DNA of 64,000 nucleotides from Chitinophaga fulva. Lineage in GTDB: Bacteria; Bacteroidota; Bacteroidia; Chitinophagales; Chitinophagaceae. The position numbers and the translations under genes were made by a program. The DNA is taken from assembly GCF_012927205.1 (NCBI RefSeq), contig NZ_JABBGC010000001.1, positions 310,001-374,000 on the forward strand, written 5' to 3'. The notes under the pieces were generated by a model that worked only from the letters and a program-made list of their open reading frames with translations, was not told where the DNA came from and did no database searches. This document shows, piece after piece, positions 53,726 through 63,345 of this stretch. Every line of letters begins with the position of its first letter. The first letter of the stretch is position 1.

Positions 53726-55402
53726 TTACTTGCGGCTGGTGCTGAGCGCCTGTTTATATACCGATGGATCGCGCAGCATGGCTGCTGCGGTAGTTACGTC
53801 ACGGTCCCATACCAGCGATTTGGCGATGCGGCCATGTTGTGAATAGTACCGGTTGGTGATTTCTTCTTCCAGCAGGCGTTTAATCTCGGTTTTATTTTTC
53901 AGCAGGTCCTGTTTCTTATCATGTTTCATCTTCTGCTCCAGTTGCTCCAGCTCTTTAGACACGGCATCGTAGTATTTTTCACGTTTGGCTGTGTTCTTGA
54001 AATTCTCCAAAGCGTCTTCACTACGGGTTTTATAGCTATAGTCCTTGTTGTCCAGGTAACGCTCAAAATCCGCGAATTCGTCATCGGTGAGTGCGAAATC
54101 AGCTGCCGGCGCTACTTTAGGATGACTGTAATAATAGCTGGTAGCGTAGTCGAATATGAACTGTTTGCGCAGCAGGGTGGCAGATACCTGGCTGATGTAC
54201 GTGGGAGATACCAGGGTATCCGGTTCAATACCGCCGCCATCTTTTACCGTACGGCCGTTGACGGTATGAAATGTCTTTTTCAGGGAATCGGGCACATAGT
54301 CAACGCTGCCATCGTCATTACGATGGGAGTAGTCGATGGCCTGTATACAGCGGCCGCTGGGCGTATAATATTTAGCGGTGGTGACTTTCAGTTTGGTGTT
54401 ATAAGGCAGTTGACGGGTCGTTTGCACCAGTCCCTTGCCATAGGAGCGCTGCCCGATCACCAGGCCCCTGTCGAGGTCCTGAACGGCCCCTGCCACGATT
54501 TCTGCGGCGGAAGCGGAAGAATGGTTGGTCAGCACTGCCAACGGAATATGTATATCCAGGGGCGTCTCTGAGGTTTCGTAGTTACGGTCCCAGTTTTTTA
54601 CTTTGCCTTTGGTACTTACAATCAGCTTGTTTTTGTCCACGAAGATGTTGGACACTACTACCGCCTCATCGAGCAGGCCGCCGGGGTTGCCACGCAGGTC
54701 AAGTATCACGCCTTTAAGACCAGGGGTGGCCTGTTTCAGCTGCTGAAAAGCGTTGCGTACCATAGCGCCGCTGTTTTCGGTGAACTGGGTCATCCGGATA
54801 TAAGCGATGTCTTTGCCTACCAAGCCGGAGTAGCTGACAGGTTTTACATTGATTTCTTCCCGTATAATTTTTTTGGGAGACTCCTTTCCTGATACCGGGT
54901 TCCTGAACAGGATGTCGAGCGATGTGCCGGGAGCGCCTTTCAACATTTTGCTGATGTCTTCCTGGGGGGTGTCTTTCACCGATTTACCATCCATGGTAAC
55001 GATGATATCCCCGGGTTTCACGCCGGCTTTGTCCATCGGGCTGCCTTCATACACATCGGTGATGGTGGTCCATTCTCCGTTTTTATTGATAGAAGCCCCT
55101 ACCCCGCCGTATTTACCGGTGGCCATGAACTTCAGGTCGTCCAGGTTTTCTTCGGTCACAAAATCGGTGAATGGGTCTGTTTCTTCCAGGATGGCCTCAA
55201 TGCCACGATGCATCACTTTCTCCGGCGGCAGGTCATCTACGTAGTAGGTGTTCAGCTCCCGGTAGAAGGCGGCGAAGATATCCAGGTTTTTGGCGATCTG
55301 GAAATAGCGGTCGCTTTCATTATAGGCGAAGAGGCCGCCAGCGGTGATCAGCAGCAGCAGGGCTGCCAGTAATTTCTTTCTTTTATTCAAAAATGCACGC
55401 AT
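53726..55402 (-). CDS. ctpA: C-terminal processing protease, S41 family
   Basis: A 558-residue periplasmic protease held by one N-terminal helix (about 9-27). A PDZ domain (YGGVGASINKNGEWTTITDVYEGSPMDKAGVKPGD, about 98-170) precedes the catalytic core with the serine region SSASAAE (295-301) and the general-base lysine K323 in SYGKG. A C-terminal extension of about 160 residues is helical and charged. It cleaves proteins at the C-terminus, probably envelope proteins. It follows yidD by about 60 bp on the same strand. Confidence 0.9.
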   Translation of the reverse strand: MRAFLNKRKKLLAALLLLITAGGLFAYNESDRYFQIAKNLDIFAAFYRELNTYYVDDLPPEKVMHRGIEAILEETDPFTDFVTEENLDDLKFMATGKYGGVGASINKNGEWTTITDVYEGSPMDKAGVKPGDIIVTMDGKSVKDTPQEDISKMLKGAPGTSLDILFRNPVSGKESPKKIIREEINVKPVSYSGLVGKDIAYIRMTQFTENSGAMVRNAFQQLKQATPGLKGVILDLRGNPGGLLDEAVVVSNIFVDKNKLIVSTKGKVKNWDRNYETSETPLDIHIPLAVLTNHSSASAAEIVAGAVQDLDRGLVIGQRSYGKGLVQTTRQLPYNTKLKVTTAKYYTPSGRCIQAIDYSHRNDDGSVDYVPDSLKKTFHTVNGRTVKDGGGIEPDTLVSPTYISQVSATLLRKQFIFDYATSYYYSHPKVAPAADFALTDDEFADFERYLDNKDYSYKTRSEDALENFKNTAKREKYYDAVSKELEQLEQKMKHDKKQDLLKNKTEIKRLLEEEITNRYYSQHGRIAKSLVWDRDVTTAAAMLRDPSVYKQALSTSRK

Positions 55403-55459
55403 GCAAAGAGGGTATAAGATGAATAATGATGATCGTTAGCGGCTGAATTCGGCGCGGTG

Positions 55460-55681
55460 TCAGGGAACCGGATCATAACCGTGCCCTCCCCAGGGATGGC
55501 ACGACAAAATACGTTTTATCGTGAGATAGCCTCCTTTAAAAACGCCATATTTCCGGAACGCTTCCAGTCCATATTGAGAGCAGGTGGGCGTATAGCGGCA
55601 TTTGGCGCCGAGCAGCGGAGAGATCAGCCACTGATATACTTTAATCAGGAAGATAAACGGATAACTTAACCAGCGCTTCAT
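55460..55681 (-). CDS. yidD: Membrane protein insertion efficiency factor YidD
   Basis: A 73-residue amphipathic membrane-associated protein with the family strings [26 protein letters not shown] and [16 protein letters not shown]. It helps YidC-dependent insertion. The start at 55681 ([14 protein letters not shown]) is chosen because the 30 codons upstream lack similarity to the family. It is next to rnpA and rpmH, the usual order. Confidence 0.93.
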   Translation of the reverse strand: MKRWLSYPFIFLIKVYQWLISPLLGAKCRYTPTCSQYGLEAFRKYGVFKGGYLTIKRILSCHPWGGHGYDPVP

Positions 55682-55772
55682 AGTAGCATCGCTTTTAGGC
55701 CAATAGCCGGCAGGGGTGTCGGCTTTTAGTAAAACAACTTCCCAGCATTCCCTAAAAGCTAACAGCAACAAG

Positions 55773-56159
55773 CTAGTAGCTATTCTTCAATTTCTCTAAA
55801 ATTACCGAAATTTTGTGGTGCAGGGTAGAAAAATCCGTGATTTTTTTGTCGGTATAAACGAGGAAAACGGCTAGTTGGCGGGATTCGTTGCGCAGGTGGT
55901 CATACAATCCCTGCTTTTGAAGACGCCAGGCCTCACGGGCGAGACGTTTGATGCGGTTACGGTCTACTGCATGGGGAAAACGCCGGGAGGAGGCACTAAA
56001 GCCCACCTGCACCGGGTATTTATTTACCGGCAGCTCCTTGACGGGCAGGTAAATGATACGGAACGGGAAAACAGAAAACGCTTTTCCTTCACGAAAAAGC
56101 GTTTCAATAAGTTTTCTGCTCTTTAACCTCTCCTCTTTTGTAAAAGAATAAGTTTTTAT
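55773..56159 (-). CDS. rnpA: Ribonuclease P protein component RnpA, non-standard start
   Basis: A protein of about 128 residues that assists RNase P RNA in tRNA 5' processing. The conserved RNR-type motif is in [18 protein letters not shown]. In-frame coding continues upstream of a GTG at 56012 through [25 protein letters not shown], the usual RnpA N-terminus. However, between that region and the in-frame stop at 56174-56172 there is no ATG, GTG or TTG; only ATA (56159 or 56171) is available. The start given is the ATA before KTYSF. Alternatives are an assembly error or initiation at another rare codon. It lies between rpmH and yidD. Confidence 0.8.
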   Translation of the reverse strand: MKTYSFTKEERLKSRKLIETLFREGKAFSVFPFRIIYLPVKELPVNKYPVQVGFSASSRRFPHAVDRNRIKRLAREAWRLQKQGLYDHLRNESRQLAVFLVYTDKKITDFSTLHHKISVILEKLKNSY

Positions 56160-56183
56160 GGCAAATAGTATTTAGCTACTGGA

Positions 56184-56339
56184 TTATTTCAGCTTACGCT
56201 CGTCAGAAACAGTCAGCTTCTTACGACCTTTTGCTCTACGGGAAGCCAGTACCTTACGGCCGTTGGCAGTTTCCATTCTCTTTCTGAAGCCGTGAACGCT
56301 CTTTCTGCGTCTGTTATGCGGTTGAAAAGTACGTTTCAT
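56184..56339 (-). CDS. rpmH: Ribosomal protein bL34
   Basis: A 51-residue, very basic protein beginning [19 protein letters not shown] and containing [15 protein letters not shown], the standard bL34 sequence, with a slightly long C-terminus ([11 protein letters not shown]). It is part of the large ribosomal subunit. A TACCTTTG box (56421-56414, minus strand) about 75 bp upstream may be its promoter, although no clear -33 box accompanies it. Its stop lies 12-24 bp before the candidate rnpA start codons. Confidence 0.96.
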   Translation of the reverse strand: MKRTFQPHNRRRKSVHGFRKRMETANGRKVLASRRAKGRKKLTVSDERKLK

Positions 56340-56478
56340 TTCTTTTTTATGTTTTTACCTGTACTATACTAAAAGACTCCCCTTGCGGAGATACTATTTT
56401 TTAAAACGGAAGGCAAAGGTAGCAGAAATAATTCAAAAAGTAAAATAAATCCCAAAATACCTGCTTCCGGAATAAAAA

Positions 56479-56506
56479 ATGGAATACAGCACCAGCCGTA
56501 TTCCAT
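56479..56506 (-). terminator. Terminator of the bamA-ompH operon
   Basis: ATGGAATAC and GTATTCCAT pair around a short loop, followed on the minus strand by six U, 22 bp beyond the last ompH stop. Confidence 0.75.
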
Positions 56507-56527
56507 CTCTTATATTAACAAAGTTAA

Positions 56528-57037
56528 TTATTTGATACCCAGTTTGGTTTTTACTGCAGGCAGCAGGTCGTCAGCCGTAGGAGACACCAGCAGCAGACCA
56601 GCAGAGCTGTCGATTACATAACCGTAACCTTTCTCTTTGGCAACATCTTCGATCGCTTTACGGGCTTTATCGTAGATAGGTTTCAGCAGCTCCTGTTGTT
56701 TCTGCTGTACCTGTGTTTCTGCTCTTTCGCGGTAGTCCTGGATACGTTTCTGAGCGTCCTGGATTTCACGGCCTTTGATTTCTTTCATATTTTCAGTCAT
56801 GCTGGCCGCTTTGTCGTCGAATTCTTTTACTTTTTTAGTGTACTCATCCACCATTGTTTTGCCCTCAGCTTCCAGGCTTTGTGCATAAGTCTGGAGATCA
56901 GTCTCAGCTTTTTTGGCTTCCGGCATGCTACCTACAAGCGCTTGCGCATTGATATGTGCTACTTTGGACTGGGCCATTGCATTCACGCTGAACAAACCGG
57001 TAACTGCTACGAAAGCAATAATTACGAACTTCTTCAT
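56528..57037 (-). CDS. OmpH/Skp-family periplasmic chaperone (second copy)
   Basis: A 169-residue protein with a signal peptide (1-22, MKKFVIIAFVAVTGLFSVNAMA) and the OmpH/Skp plan: a small beta core (SKVAHINAQALVGSMPEAKKAE), two long charged helices (about 45-115) forming the tentacle, and a final strand region (GYGYVIDSSAGLLLVSP). It holds unfolded outer-membrane proteins on the way to BamA. It is a tandem paralogue of the gene 61 bp upstream. Confidence 0.88.
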   Translation of the reverse strand: MKKFVIIAFVAVTGLFSVNAMAQSKVAHINAQALVGSMPEAKKAETDLQTYAQSLEAEGKTMVDEYTKKVKEFDDKAASMTENMKEIKGREIQDAQKRIQDYRERAETQVQQKQQELLKPIYDKARKAIEDVAKEKGYGYVIDSSAGLLLVSPTADDLLPAVKTKLGIK

Positions 57038-57098
57038 GATGTTGTCTGTGTTTAAAAAAAATTTAATACTTATTAGTTAAAAAATAGGTACAAGATAA

Positions 57099-57614
57099 TT
57101 ATTTCTTTACGCCCAGCGATTTCAATATTTCCTCGCTTTTATCCAGTTTAGGATCTGAGAAAATCACGGTAGTGCCGCCTGCCTTGTCCAGTACAAAGTC
57201 ATACATCCGGCTGGCAGAAAGCTTCTGAACAGCATTGTAGATCTTATCCTGAATCGGTTTTACCAGCTCTTCCCGTTTTTTAAACAGGTCCCCTTCATAT
57301 CCGAAACGTTTCTTCTGCAGGTCCTTGGCTTCTTTCTCCTTTACCACAATCTCGTCTTCCCGCTTGCGTTTCAGCTCTTCTGTAAGCATCACCTGCTCCG
57401 CCTGGTAAGACTTATACATTTTATCCACTTCCTGGAACTTGACATCAATTTCTTTCTGCCATTGTTCTGCCACTGCATCCAGCTTTTTCTGGGAGTCCTT
57501 GTACTCAGGAATACTCTCCAGAATATATTTGGTATCTATCACACAATAGCGCTGTGCACTCGCTGCACCTGCCATGGCCAGTACTAAGGCCGCTGTAATA
57601 AATATTTTCTTCAT
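57099..57614 (-). CDS. OmpH/Skp-family periplasmic chaperone (first copy)
   Basis: A 171-residue protein with a signal peptide (1-20, MKKIFITAALVLAMAGAASAQ), the core YCVIDTKYILESIPEYKDSQKKL, a long lysine/glutamate-rich helical arm (about 40-125) and the closing MYDFVLDKAGGTTVIFSDP strand. It acts as a chaperone for outer-membrane proteins. It lies about 65 bp after bamA and before the second copy, an order typical of Bacteroidota. Confidence 0.9.
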   Translation of the reverse strand: MKKIFITAALVLAMAGAASAQRYCVIDTKYILESIPEYKDSQKKLDAVAEQWQKEIDVKFQEVDKMYKSYQAEQVMLTEELKRKREDEIVVKEKEAKDLQKKRFGYEGDLFKKREELVKPIQDKIYNAVQKLSASRMYDFVLDKAGGTTVIFSDPKLDKSEEILKSLGVKK

Positions 57615-57680
57615 GCTACTATAGAGTTTTGGCTTCCGGGAAACCGGTTAATCTTTGCAATATATAAATTTATTTCACAA

Positions 57681-60437
57681 TTATTCTGGTTCAAAGCCGA
57701 GCATGAAGGTAAACTTAGCCGCATCCTTCAGGCCACCGCCGGACTTGATACGGTCAAATCCTATACCATAATCAAATCCAAGCAGACCAAACATCGGCAG
57801 ATAGAAGCGCATACCGATACCAGCAGAGCGACGCAGCCTGAAAGGATTGTAATCCTGCATATCACGGTAACCGTTAGCTGCCTCGATAAACGCCAGGCCA
57901 AAAATAGTAGAGCTGGGGTTCAGGCTGAACGGATAACGCAGCTCCATCACATATTTGTTGAACACGGTGAATCCACGGTAATCAGCCGGTTGACCGGATT
58001 CCGGGTTCAGGCTCGGATCGGAAGTATAATACACGGGATAACCTCTCTGGGAGATGATATCACGGTCATAGATCGCAAAGTTGCTCAGACCATCGCCACC
58101 CAGCTCAAAGCGGCCGAACGGAGACAGCGTAGTGCGGTTGTTGTACCGGGAGATATAACCGAATTTGGCTGCCACTTTCAACACGAAAGTTTTGTTGTCG
58201 CTACCCATCGGACGGCTCAATGGTACGTACCATTCTGCATTGAAGCGGTATTTCTGGTACTCGATAAAATTAAACTGCTTGGAGATCGGATCTTTCGTAT
58301 AGTCCTTTCCCGGGTCGAACACAGAGTACGGAGGCGTATACTGGGCAGACAGCATGAAGTTGGAACCACTGCGCGGGAAGATCTGCTGGTCCACAGATGA
58401 ACGCGCCAGGGTAAACTTCAGGTTAAGGTTATTGGAAGTACCGTTATCAAAACCAGGGATACCGAAGTAGTTATAGTTCTTCAGCTTGTACTGTTGGTAG
58501 TTGACAGAATAGATCAGCGTGAAGAAGTCATCCGGCCATTTCAGCTGCTTACCGAGTGATACGGAAGCACCCAACACTTTAAAGTGACCGTCGGTGGTAG
58601 TATTGTTCTGATTATAAATGTTAGCGTAGTAGTTGCTGTAAGCGTATGGGTTCTGATAGCTGCTGTAGAAGCTAACGGAGAACTGGTTACGTTTTTTACC
58701 GCCCAGCCATGGCTCTGTGAAGGAGAAGTTGTAAGAGCGGTATGCTTTACCGTTGGAAGACACGCGGACAGAGAGTTTCTGGCCATCGCCGCTTGGCAGC
58801 GGGTCCCATGTTTCTTTACGGAAGATGTTACGCAGGGAGAAGTTGTTGAACGTTACACCCAGGGTACCGGTCAAACCGATATAACCACCCCAACCGGCAG
58901 ACAGTTCCAGCTGGTCATTGGCTTTCTCTTCTACTGTATAGTCGATATCCACTGTACCGTCGGCCACGTTAGGCACCGGGTTCATACCGATCTTTTCCGG
59001 GTTGAAGAAGCCAAGGTTGGCAATTTCACGGTTAGAACGGATCAGGTCAGCGCGGCTGAATTTTTCACCAGGGATGGTGCGCAGCTCACGGCGGATTACG
59101 TGTTCATTGGTTTTTTCGTTGCCTGCAATGCGTACTTCTTTGATGGTAGCCTGCGGACCTTCACGTAAACGGATCTCATAGTCGATGGTATCGCCACGGA
59201 TGCCGATTTCCACGGGGTCGATCTGGAAGAAGAGGTAACCGTAGTCCATGTAGTAGCCGGTGATGTCGCCGCCTTCCTGTGACATTTGTTTACCCAGTCT
59301 TTTTTCCAGCAGTTCAAGGTTGTACACGTCCCCTTTTTTGATACCCAGGATACGGGTCAGTACGGAGTCGCTGTAACGGGTATTGCCTTTCCAGGTGATA
59401 TCGCCGAAATAGTATTTTTTACCTTCGGAGACAGCCAGGTCAATATTCAGGTTGCTGGCGCTGGACTTGTAGGTGGTGTCTTTGGTAATGAGCGCGTCCC
59501 TGTAACCTTTGGAGTTATAGTAGCTCACTACTTTGCCTTTATCTTCGATGTATTTGGCTTCGTTGAATTTAGCAGAGCTGAAGAGTTTAAAGCGGAAGTA
59601 AGGGTCCAGCTTATCCAGTGCACGGGTTGGCTGCAGGAAACCGTAAGTTTTCCAGAAGTCGTCCGGTTGGGCCAGAGAATCCACATACACCTGTTGGGTA
59701 TCAGGGTACAGGGTGAAGCGGGTACGTTCTTTGGTGCCCTTCATTCTCTTTTTCAGCTTGGAATCGGGGATGTTGTAGTTACCAACAAAGTTGATATTGT
59801 CGATACGTACCTTATTGCCTTTATTCACATAGAAAACGAGGCCCATGGAGTTTACCTGGCCACTGTCTTTTCTTTCTTCCGTTCTTACGGTAGCGTTGCC
59901 GAAACCTTTGTCAGCATAAAATTTATGAACCACGCCGATCACGTTCTGTTTAAGCGCGGGGGTTACCACGGTACCTTTACGGAGACCGGCTTTGGTGGCG
60001 ATATCGTCAGCTTCTGTTTTTTTGATGCCTTTGAACTGAAAGCTGTTCATACGGGGCATTTCCGTCAGGCCGATTTCCAGCCAGATTTTACCATCTTCGA
60101 TTTTGGTAACGTAGATGGTCACGTCAGCGAAGAGGCGCTGGGACCAGAGGCTTTGGATAGCCTTGGTAAACTGGTCTCCCCCGGGGTATACCACCTTATC
60201 GCCTACACTGAGGCCGGAGAGTGACAGCAGTAATGCTTTATCCAGGTATTGGGTACCGGCAACGGTGATATCTGCAATCTCGTACTGTTGCGGATTAGCC
60301 ATGCTCGGGGAAATTACCGGCGGATTAGCGGGTGGCTGTACGGGGGGTACGGTATCTTTCTGTTGAGCGGATACACGTATGCCTGCACTGCAACATAATG
60401 CTATAGCCAGAAGGCCCTTAGGAAATAATTTCTTCAT
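57681..60437 (-). CDS. bamA: Outer membrane assembly factor BamA
   Basis: A 918-residue Omp85 protein. The start at 60437 (MKKLFPKGLLAIALCCSAGIRVSAQ) gives a clean signal peptide and overlaps the uppS end by 20 bp. A proline-rich linker (VPPVQPPANPPVISP) precedes five POTRA-like repeats (about 50-510; for example ATIKEVRIAGNEKTNEHVIRRELRTIPGEKF). The barrel follows, with aromatic strands and the lid-loop motif region IISQRGYPVYYTSD, ending in MLGFEPE. It inserts barrel proteins into the outer membrane. It belongs to an operon with uppS and two ompH genes. Confidence 0.94.
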   Translation of the reverse strand: MKKLFPKGLLAIALCCSAGIRVSAQQKDTVPPVQPPANPPVISPSMANPQQYEIADITVAGTQYLDKALLLSLSGLSVGDKVVYPGGDQFTKAIQSLWSQRLFADVTIYVTKIEDGKIWLEIGLTEMPRMNSFQFKGIKKTEADDIATKAGLRKGTVVTPALKQNVIGVVHKFYADKGFGNATVRTEERKDSGQVNSMGLVFYVNKGNKVRIDNINFVGNYNIPDSKLKKRMKGTKERTRFTLYPDTQQVYVDSLAQPDDFWKTYGFLQPTRALDKLDPYFRFKLFSSAKFNEAKYIEDKGKVVSYYNSKGYRDALITKDTTYKSSASNLNIDLAVSEGKKYYFGDITWKGNTRYSDSVLTRILGIKKGDVYNLELLEKRLGKQMSQEGGDITGYYMDYGYLFFQIDPVEIGIRGDTIDYEIRLREGPQATIKEVRIAGNEKTNEHVIRRELRTIPGEKFSRADLIRSNREIANLGFFNPEKIGMNPVPNVADGTVDIDYTVEEKANDQLELSAGWGGYIGLTGTLGVTFNNFSLRNIFRKETWDPLPSGDGQKLSVRVSSNGKAYRSYNFSFTEPWLGGKKRNQFSVSFYSSYQNPYAYSNYYANIYNQNNTTTDGHFKVLGASVSLGKQLKWPDDFFTLIYSVNYQQYKLKNYNYFGIPGFDNGTSNNLNLKFTLARSSVDQQIFPRSGSNFMLSAQYTPPYSVFDPGKDYTKDPISKQFNFIEYQKYRFNAEWYVPLSRPMGSDNKTFVLKVAAKFGYISRYNNRTTLSPFGRFELGGDGLSNFAIYDRDIISQRGYPVYYTSDPSLNPESGQPADYRGFTVFNKYVMELRYPFSLNPSSTIFGLAFIEAANGYRDMQDYNPFRLRRSAGIGMRFYLPMFGLLGFDYGIGFDRIKSGGGLKDAAKFTFMLGFEPE

Positions 60438-61179
60438 TCTGCTGAATTTGTTCGCTTGTTTTGCCAAAGCGCCGTTCTCTGGTTTGATAATTTAAGATGG
60501 CTTGGTAAAGATGTTCATTGCGGAAGTCCGGCCAACGGGTATCTGTAAAGTACAGTTCCGCGTAAGCCAGTTGATATAGCAGGAAATTGCTGATCCGGCA
60601 TTCTCCACTGGTACGGATCATTAATTCCGGGTCGGGCAATCCTGCAGTACAGAGATATTTTTCCCATACATCCGGCGTTACGGAAGCCGGGTCGAGGGTT
60701 CCTTTCTTCACATCCAGAGCGATTTTCTGGGCAGCATTCACTATTTCCCATCGGGCACTGTAGCTGAGGGCCATGATAAGATTAAGGCCGGTATTGTGGC
60801 TGGTCAGCGCGATAGCCTCTTCCATTTCCTGTTGGGCCTGGGGGGGCAGCATGCTCATGTCTCCGATGACACTCAGCCTGATATTATTTTTGGATAAGGT
60901 CCCTACCTCCTTCCGGATGGTATTTACGAGCAATTCCATAATACCGTTCACCTCGTAAACGGGGCGATCCCAGTTTTCAGTAGAGAAAGCATACAGGGTC
61001 AGGTAGCCTATTCCAAGTTCTGCACAGGTTTCTACGATATTGCGCACACTTTCCACGCCTTCGTGATGCCCATACAGCCTGTCTTGTCCACGCTCCTTAG
61101 CCCAACGGCCGTTACCGTCCATGATAATGGCGATATGGCGGGGTAACCGTTGTAAGTCTAATTTATCCTTCAAGCTCAT
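60418..61179 (-). CDS. uppS: Isoprenyl transferase (undecaprenyl diphosphate synthase)
   Basis: A 253-residue cis-prenyltransferase. The catalytic aspartate lies in IAIIMDGNGRWAKERG (about 17-32), and LTLYAFSTENWDRP and DPELMIRTSGECRISNFLLYQLAY are further signatures. It makes the C55 lipid carrier used by peptidoglycan and by the polysaccharide locus in this window. It is the first gene of the bamA operon. Confidence 0.95.
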   Translation of the reverse strand: MSLKDKLDLQRLPRHIAIIMDGNGRWAKERGQDRLYGHHEGVESVRNIVETCAELGIGYLTLYAFSTENWDRPVYEVNGIMELLVNTIRKEVGTLSKNNIRLSVIGDMSMLPPQAQQEMEEAIALTSHNTGLNLIMALSYSARWEIVNAAQKIALDVKKGTLDPASVTPDVWEKYLCTAGLPDPELMIRTSGECRISNFLLYQLAYAELYFTDTRWPDFRNEHLYQAILNYQTRERRFGKTSEQIQQNEEIIS

Positions 61180-61228
61180 TTTGTGTCAGGCGTATTATAT
61201 CAGTTTATACAGATTTACTAAAAGTGTG

Positions 61229-61266
61229 CAAAGATACAAAAATAGAGCAATGACTTTTTTAGCAAA
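61229..61266 (-). promoter_or_regulatory. Promoter candidates of the uppS-bamA operon
   Basis: On the minus strand TATTTTTG (61244-61237) with TTTG at 61266-61263 (spacing 18), and immediately downstream TATCTTTG (61236-61229). Either may serve as the -7 box. The uppS ATG is about 50-60 nt further on. Confidence 0.55.
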
Positions 61267-61399
61267 GCTTGACCCCCTGTTTTAACGTAGTTTTAACAGC
61301 GAATTCAATACCAGCGGGGATTTTCGGGAATTTCGGCGGTATAACCGGGCTATCTGGAGGCAAGAAATGCCGGCCCGTAGAAAGTATTTTAACGGTAAA

Positions 61400-62266
61400 T
61401 TAAAATTTACAGTTGTAGGAGGTGAACAGAATACTGATCGTGAGCTCTATGGTAAGATATTGGTCCTTATCGCGGCTATTGCCCCTCTGCCGGCCGGTAA
61501 CACCAATAGGTTCACCGGTTACGTACGACCGGTCCTGCAGCCGGTAGGCCACACTGGGCTGCCCGTTAGACAATGTCGGAAATGCCCCCGGTCCTGCATA
61601 AGTGGTACTTACATCATCCAGATAGTCTGTCTGCGTAAAACGGTACAACGCTTCCAGACCCACATTCACTTTTTTTGATATATTATACTTGAAGCCTCCG
61701 CCAATCAGGAAGGCATAAGAAACAAGGCTGTAAGGCTTACGGTCGGGATAAAGGGCCGATCCCTGCCCTTCCGTACGCATGGGCTGGAGATAATATTTAA
61801 CCCCGTCCATATAGGCGTAAGGGTTAAAATGGAAAATACTGGCGCCGCCAGACAAATACGGGGAAAAACGATGGTCGAGCGTCCCCGGCTCAAACTTGAA
61901 AAAATTAAAATCGCCCTGCAGGGCCAGCTCAAATACATCCGTATTAAAACTGAGGTTCCTGCGGCGCTCAAATTCATTTTTATTATATGCGTCTGAATAA
62001 CCCAATTGCATAAAACGGGCATGGGCACGCACGCCCACATATTCGTTCAGGTATTTACGGTAGTAAACACCTACTGCCGGCTTGATGGTATTCAAAGCCC
62101 CCCTGGTATTCAAATCCCCGAAATATTGCGCCCCGCCGATCGATATTCCCAACTCCCCTACATATTCCAGTTCATTTTGTGCTTTCGCTTCACCGGCCAA
62201 CAGGCAAATGATCGCCAATAGGAACGATAGCACGAAGTTTTTAGGATATAAAAAAGGTTTCAGCAT
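61400..62266 (-). CDS. DUF6089-family outer-membrane barrel protein
   Basis: A 288-residue exported protein with a signal peptide (about 1-29, ending GEAKAQ). The mature part (NELEYVGELGISIGGAQYFGDLNT, GVRAHARFMQLGYSDAYN, NVGLEALYRFTQTDYLDDVS) has alternating aromatic strands of a small beta-barrel. This family sits beside nadK and uppS/bamA across Bacteroidota, but its function is not established. A role in envelope assembly is inferred from context. Confidence 0.85.
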   Translation of the reverse strand: MLKPFLYPKNFVLSFLLAIICLLAGEAKAQNELEYVGELGISIGGAQYFGDLNTRGALNTIKPAVGVYYRKYLNEYVGVRAHARFMQLGYSDAYNKNEFERRRNLSFNTDVFELALQGDFNFFKFEPGTLDHRFSPYLSGGASIFHFNPYAYMDGVKYYLQPMRTEGQGSALYPDRKPYSLVSYAFLIGGGFKYNISKKVNVGLEALYRFTQTDYLDDVSTTYAGPGAFPTLSNGQPSVAYRLQDRSYVTGEPIGVTGRQRGNSRDKDQYLTIELTISILFTSYNCKF

Positions 62267-62436
62267 AAATCAGTTCTACTTAAACGCAATAATGCCGGAT
62301 TTATTTAATGTGTGACCGATCATTTATGCTAACAGCTTACTTATCAAACCACTTCACAGGCACAATTGAATTTACAATCAACAGGCAATACATTTGTAAA
62401 TGTAGGAATATATTTAACAAATATTATATCCGGCAC

Positions 62437-63336
62437 TCATATTTTGATCCGGTTCCGGGCATCAATGCCCCAGAGCAATTTATTGCGCAGGGTATGGAGG
62501 AAATTACTTTCATCGAGCCGCAACAGGCTAATTTTGAACCGCTCTTTTTTGATGGCCAGCTGCACAGAGCTGTCAATAGTTTCCATACGGCTGTCCAGCG
62601 TACACAGAAACTGGTCGCTCCGGCCTTCCACCTCAAAAGAGATAACGCTTTCATTAGGAACAATGATAGGGCGCACATTGAGGTTGTGCGGCGCCACCGG
62701 GGTGATCACAAAATTACCGGCGTCCGGGAAAACGATCGGGCCTCCGCAGCTCAGGGAATAACCGGTAGATCCCGTAGGTGTGGACACGATCAGGCCATCT
62801 GCCCAATAAGTGTTCAGAAACTCGCCGTTCAGGTACGTATGGATTTTCACCATCGCGGAAGTATCTTTCTTATGTATGGTAAATTCATTTAATGCATATG
62901 GAATTTCACCAAACAGCGGCACATTGGCATCGAGGTGTATCAGCGACCGCTGGTCTACCATGTAGGTACGGTCCAGCAGCGCCTGTACCAGCGCATGGAT
63001 TTCATCTTTACCGATACTGGCTAAAAATCCCAGCCGCCCGAAGTTAATCCCGATCACAGGGATGTTGGTGTCACGTACATAACACACTGTGTCCAACAGG
63101 GTACCGTCGCCACCGAGGCTCATCAGAAAGTCTATTTTTCCCGGCAGGTCTTCTGCACAGGAAAAGAGGGCGGGTTCCTTTTCAAAAGCAATATACTGTA
63201 CCAGGATACGGTAAAACGGTTCGTAAAAAGTAGCGGTGATCTCCGCGCGCTGTAATTCATCCAGCAACAACCGGATGTTGGCTATGTCTTCCGAAATAAA
63301 TCCCCTGCTATAAAGAGCAACCTGCATAATGAACAC
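62437..63336 (-). CDS. nadK: NAD kinase
   Basis: A 299-residue kinase that forms NADP from NAD and ATP. The nucleotide motif GGDGT is at residues 75-79 in FLMSLGGDGTLLDTV, followed by NFGRLGFLA and the TPTGSTGYSLSCGGPI loop (about 190). The internal ATG at residue 4 (MQVALYSRG) may be the true start. It is the usual neighbour of the DUF6089 gene and lies 170 bp upstream of it. Confidence 0.94.
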   Translation of the reverse strand: MFIMQVALYSRGFISEDIANIRLLLDELQRAEITATFYEPFYRILVQYIAFEKEPALFSCAEDLPGKIDFLMSLGGDGTLLDTVCYVRDTNIPVIGINFGRLGFLASIGKDEIHALVQALLDRTYMVDQRSLIHLDANVPLFGEIPYALNEFTIHKKDTSAMVKIHTYLNGEFLNTYWADGLIVSTPTGSTGYSLSCGGPIVFPDAGNFVITPVAPHNLNVRPIIVPNESVISFEVEGRSDQFLCTLDSRMETIDSSVQLAIKKERFKISLLRLDESNFLHTLRNKLLWGIDARNRIKI

Positions 63337-63345
63337 TTTTTTTGA

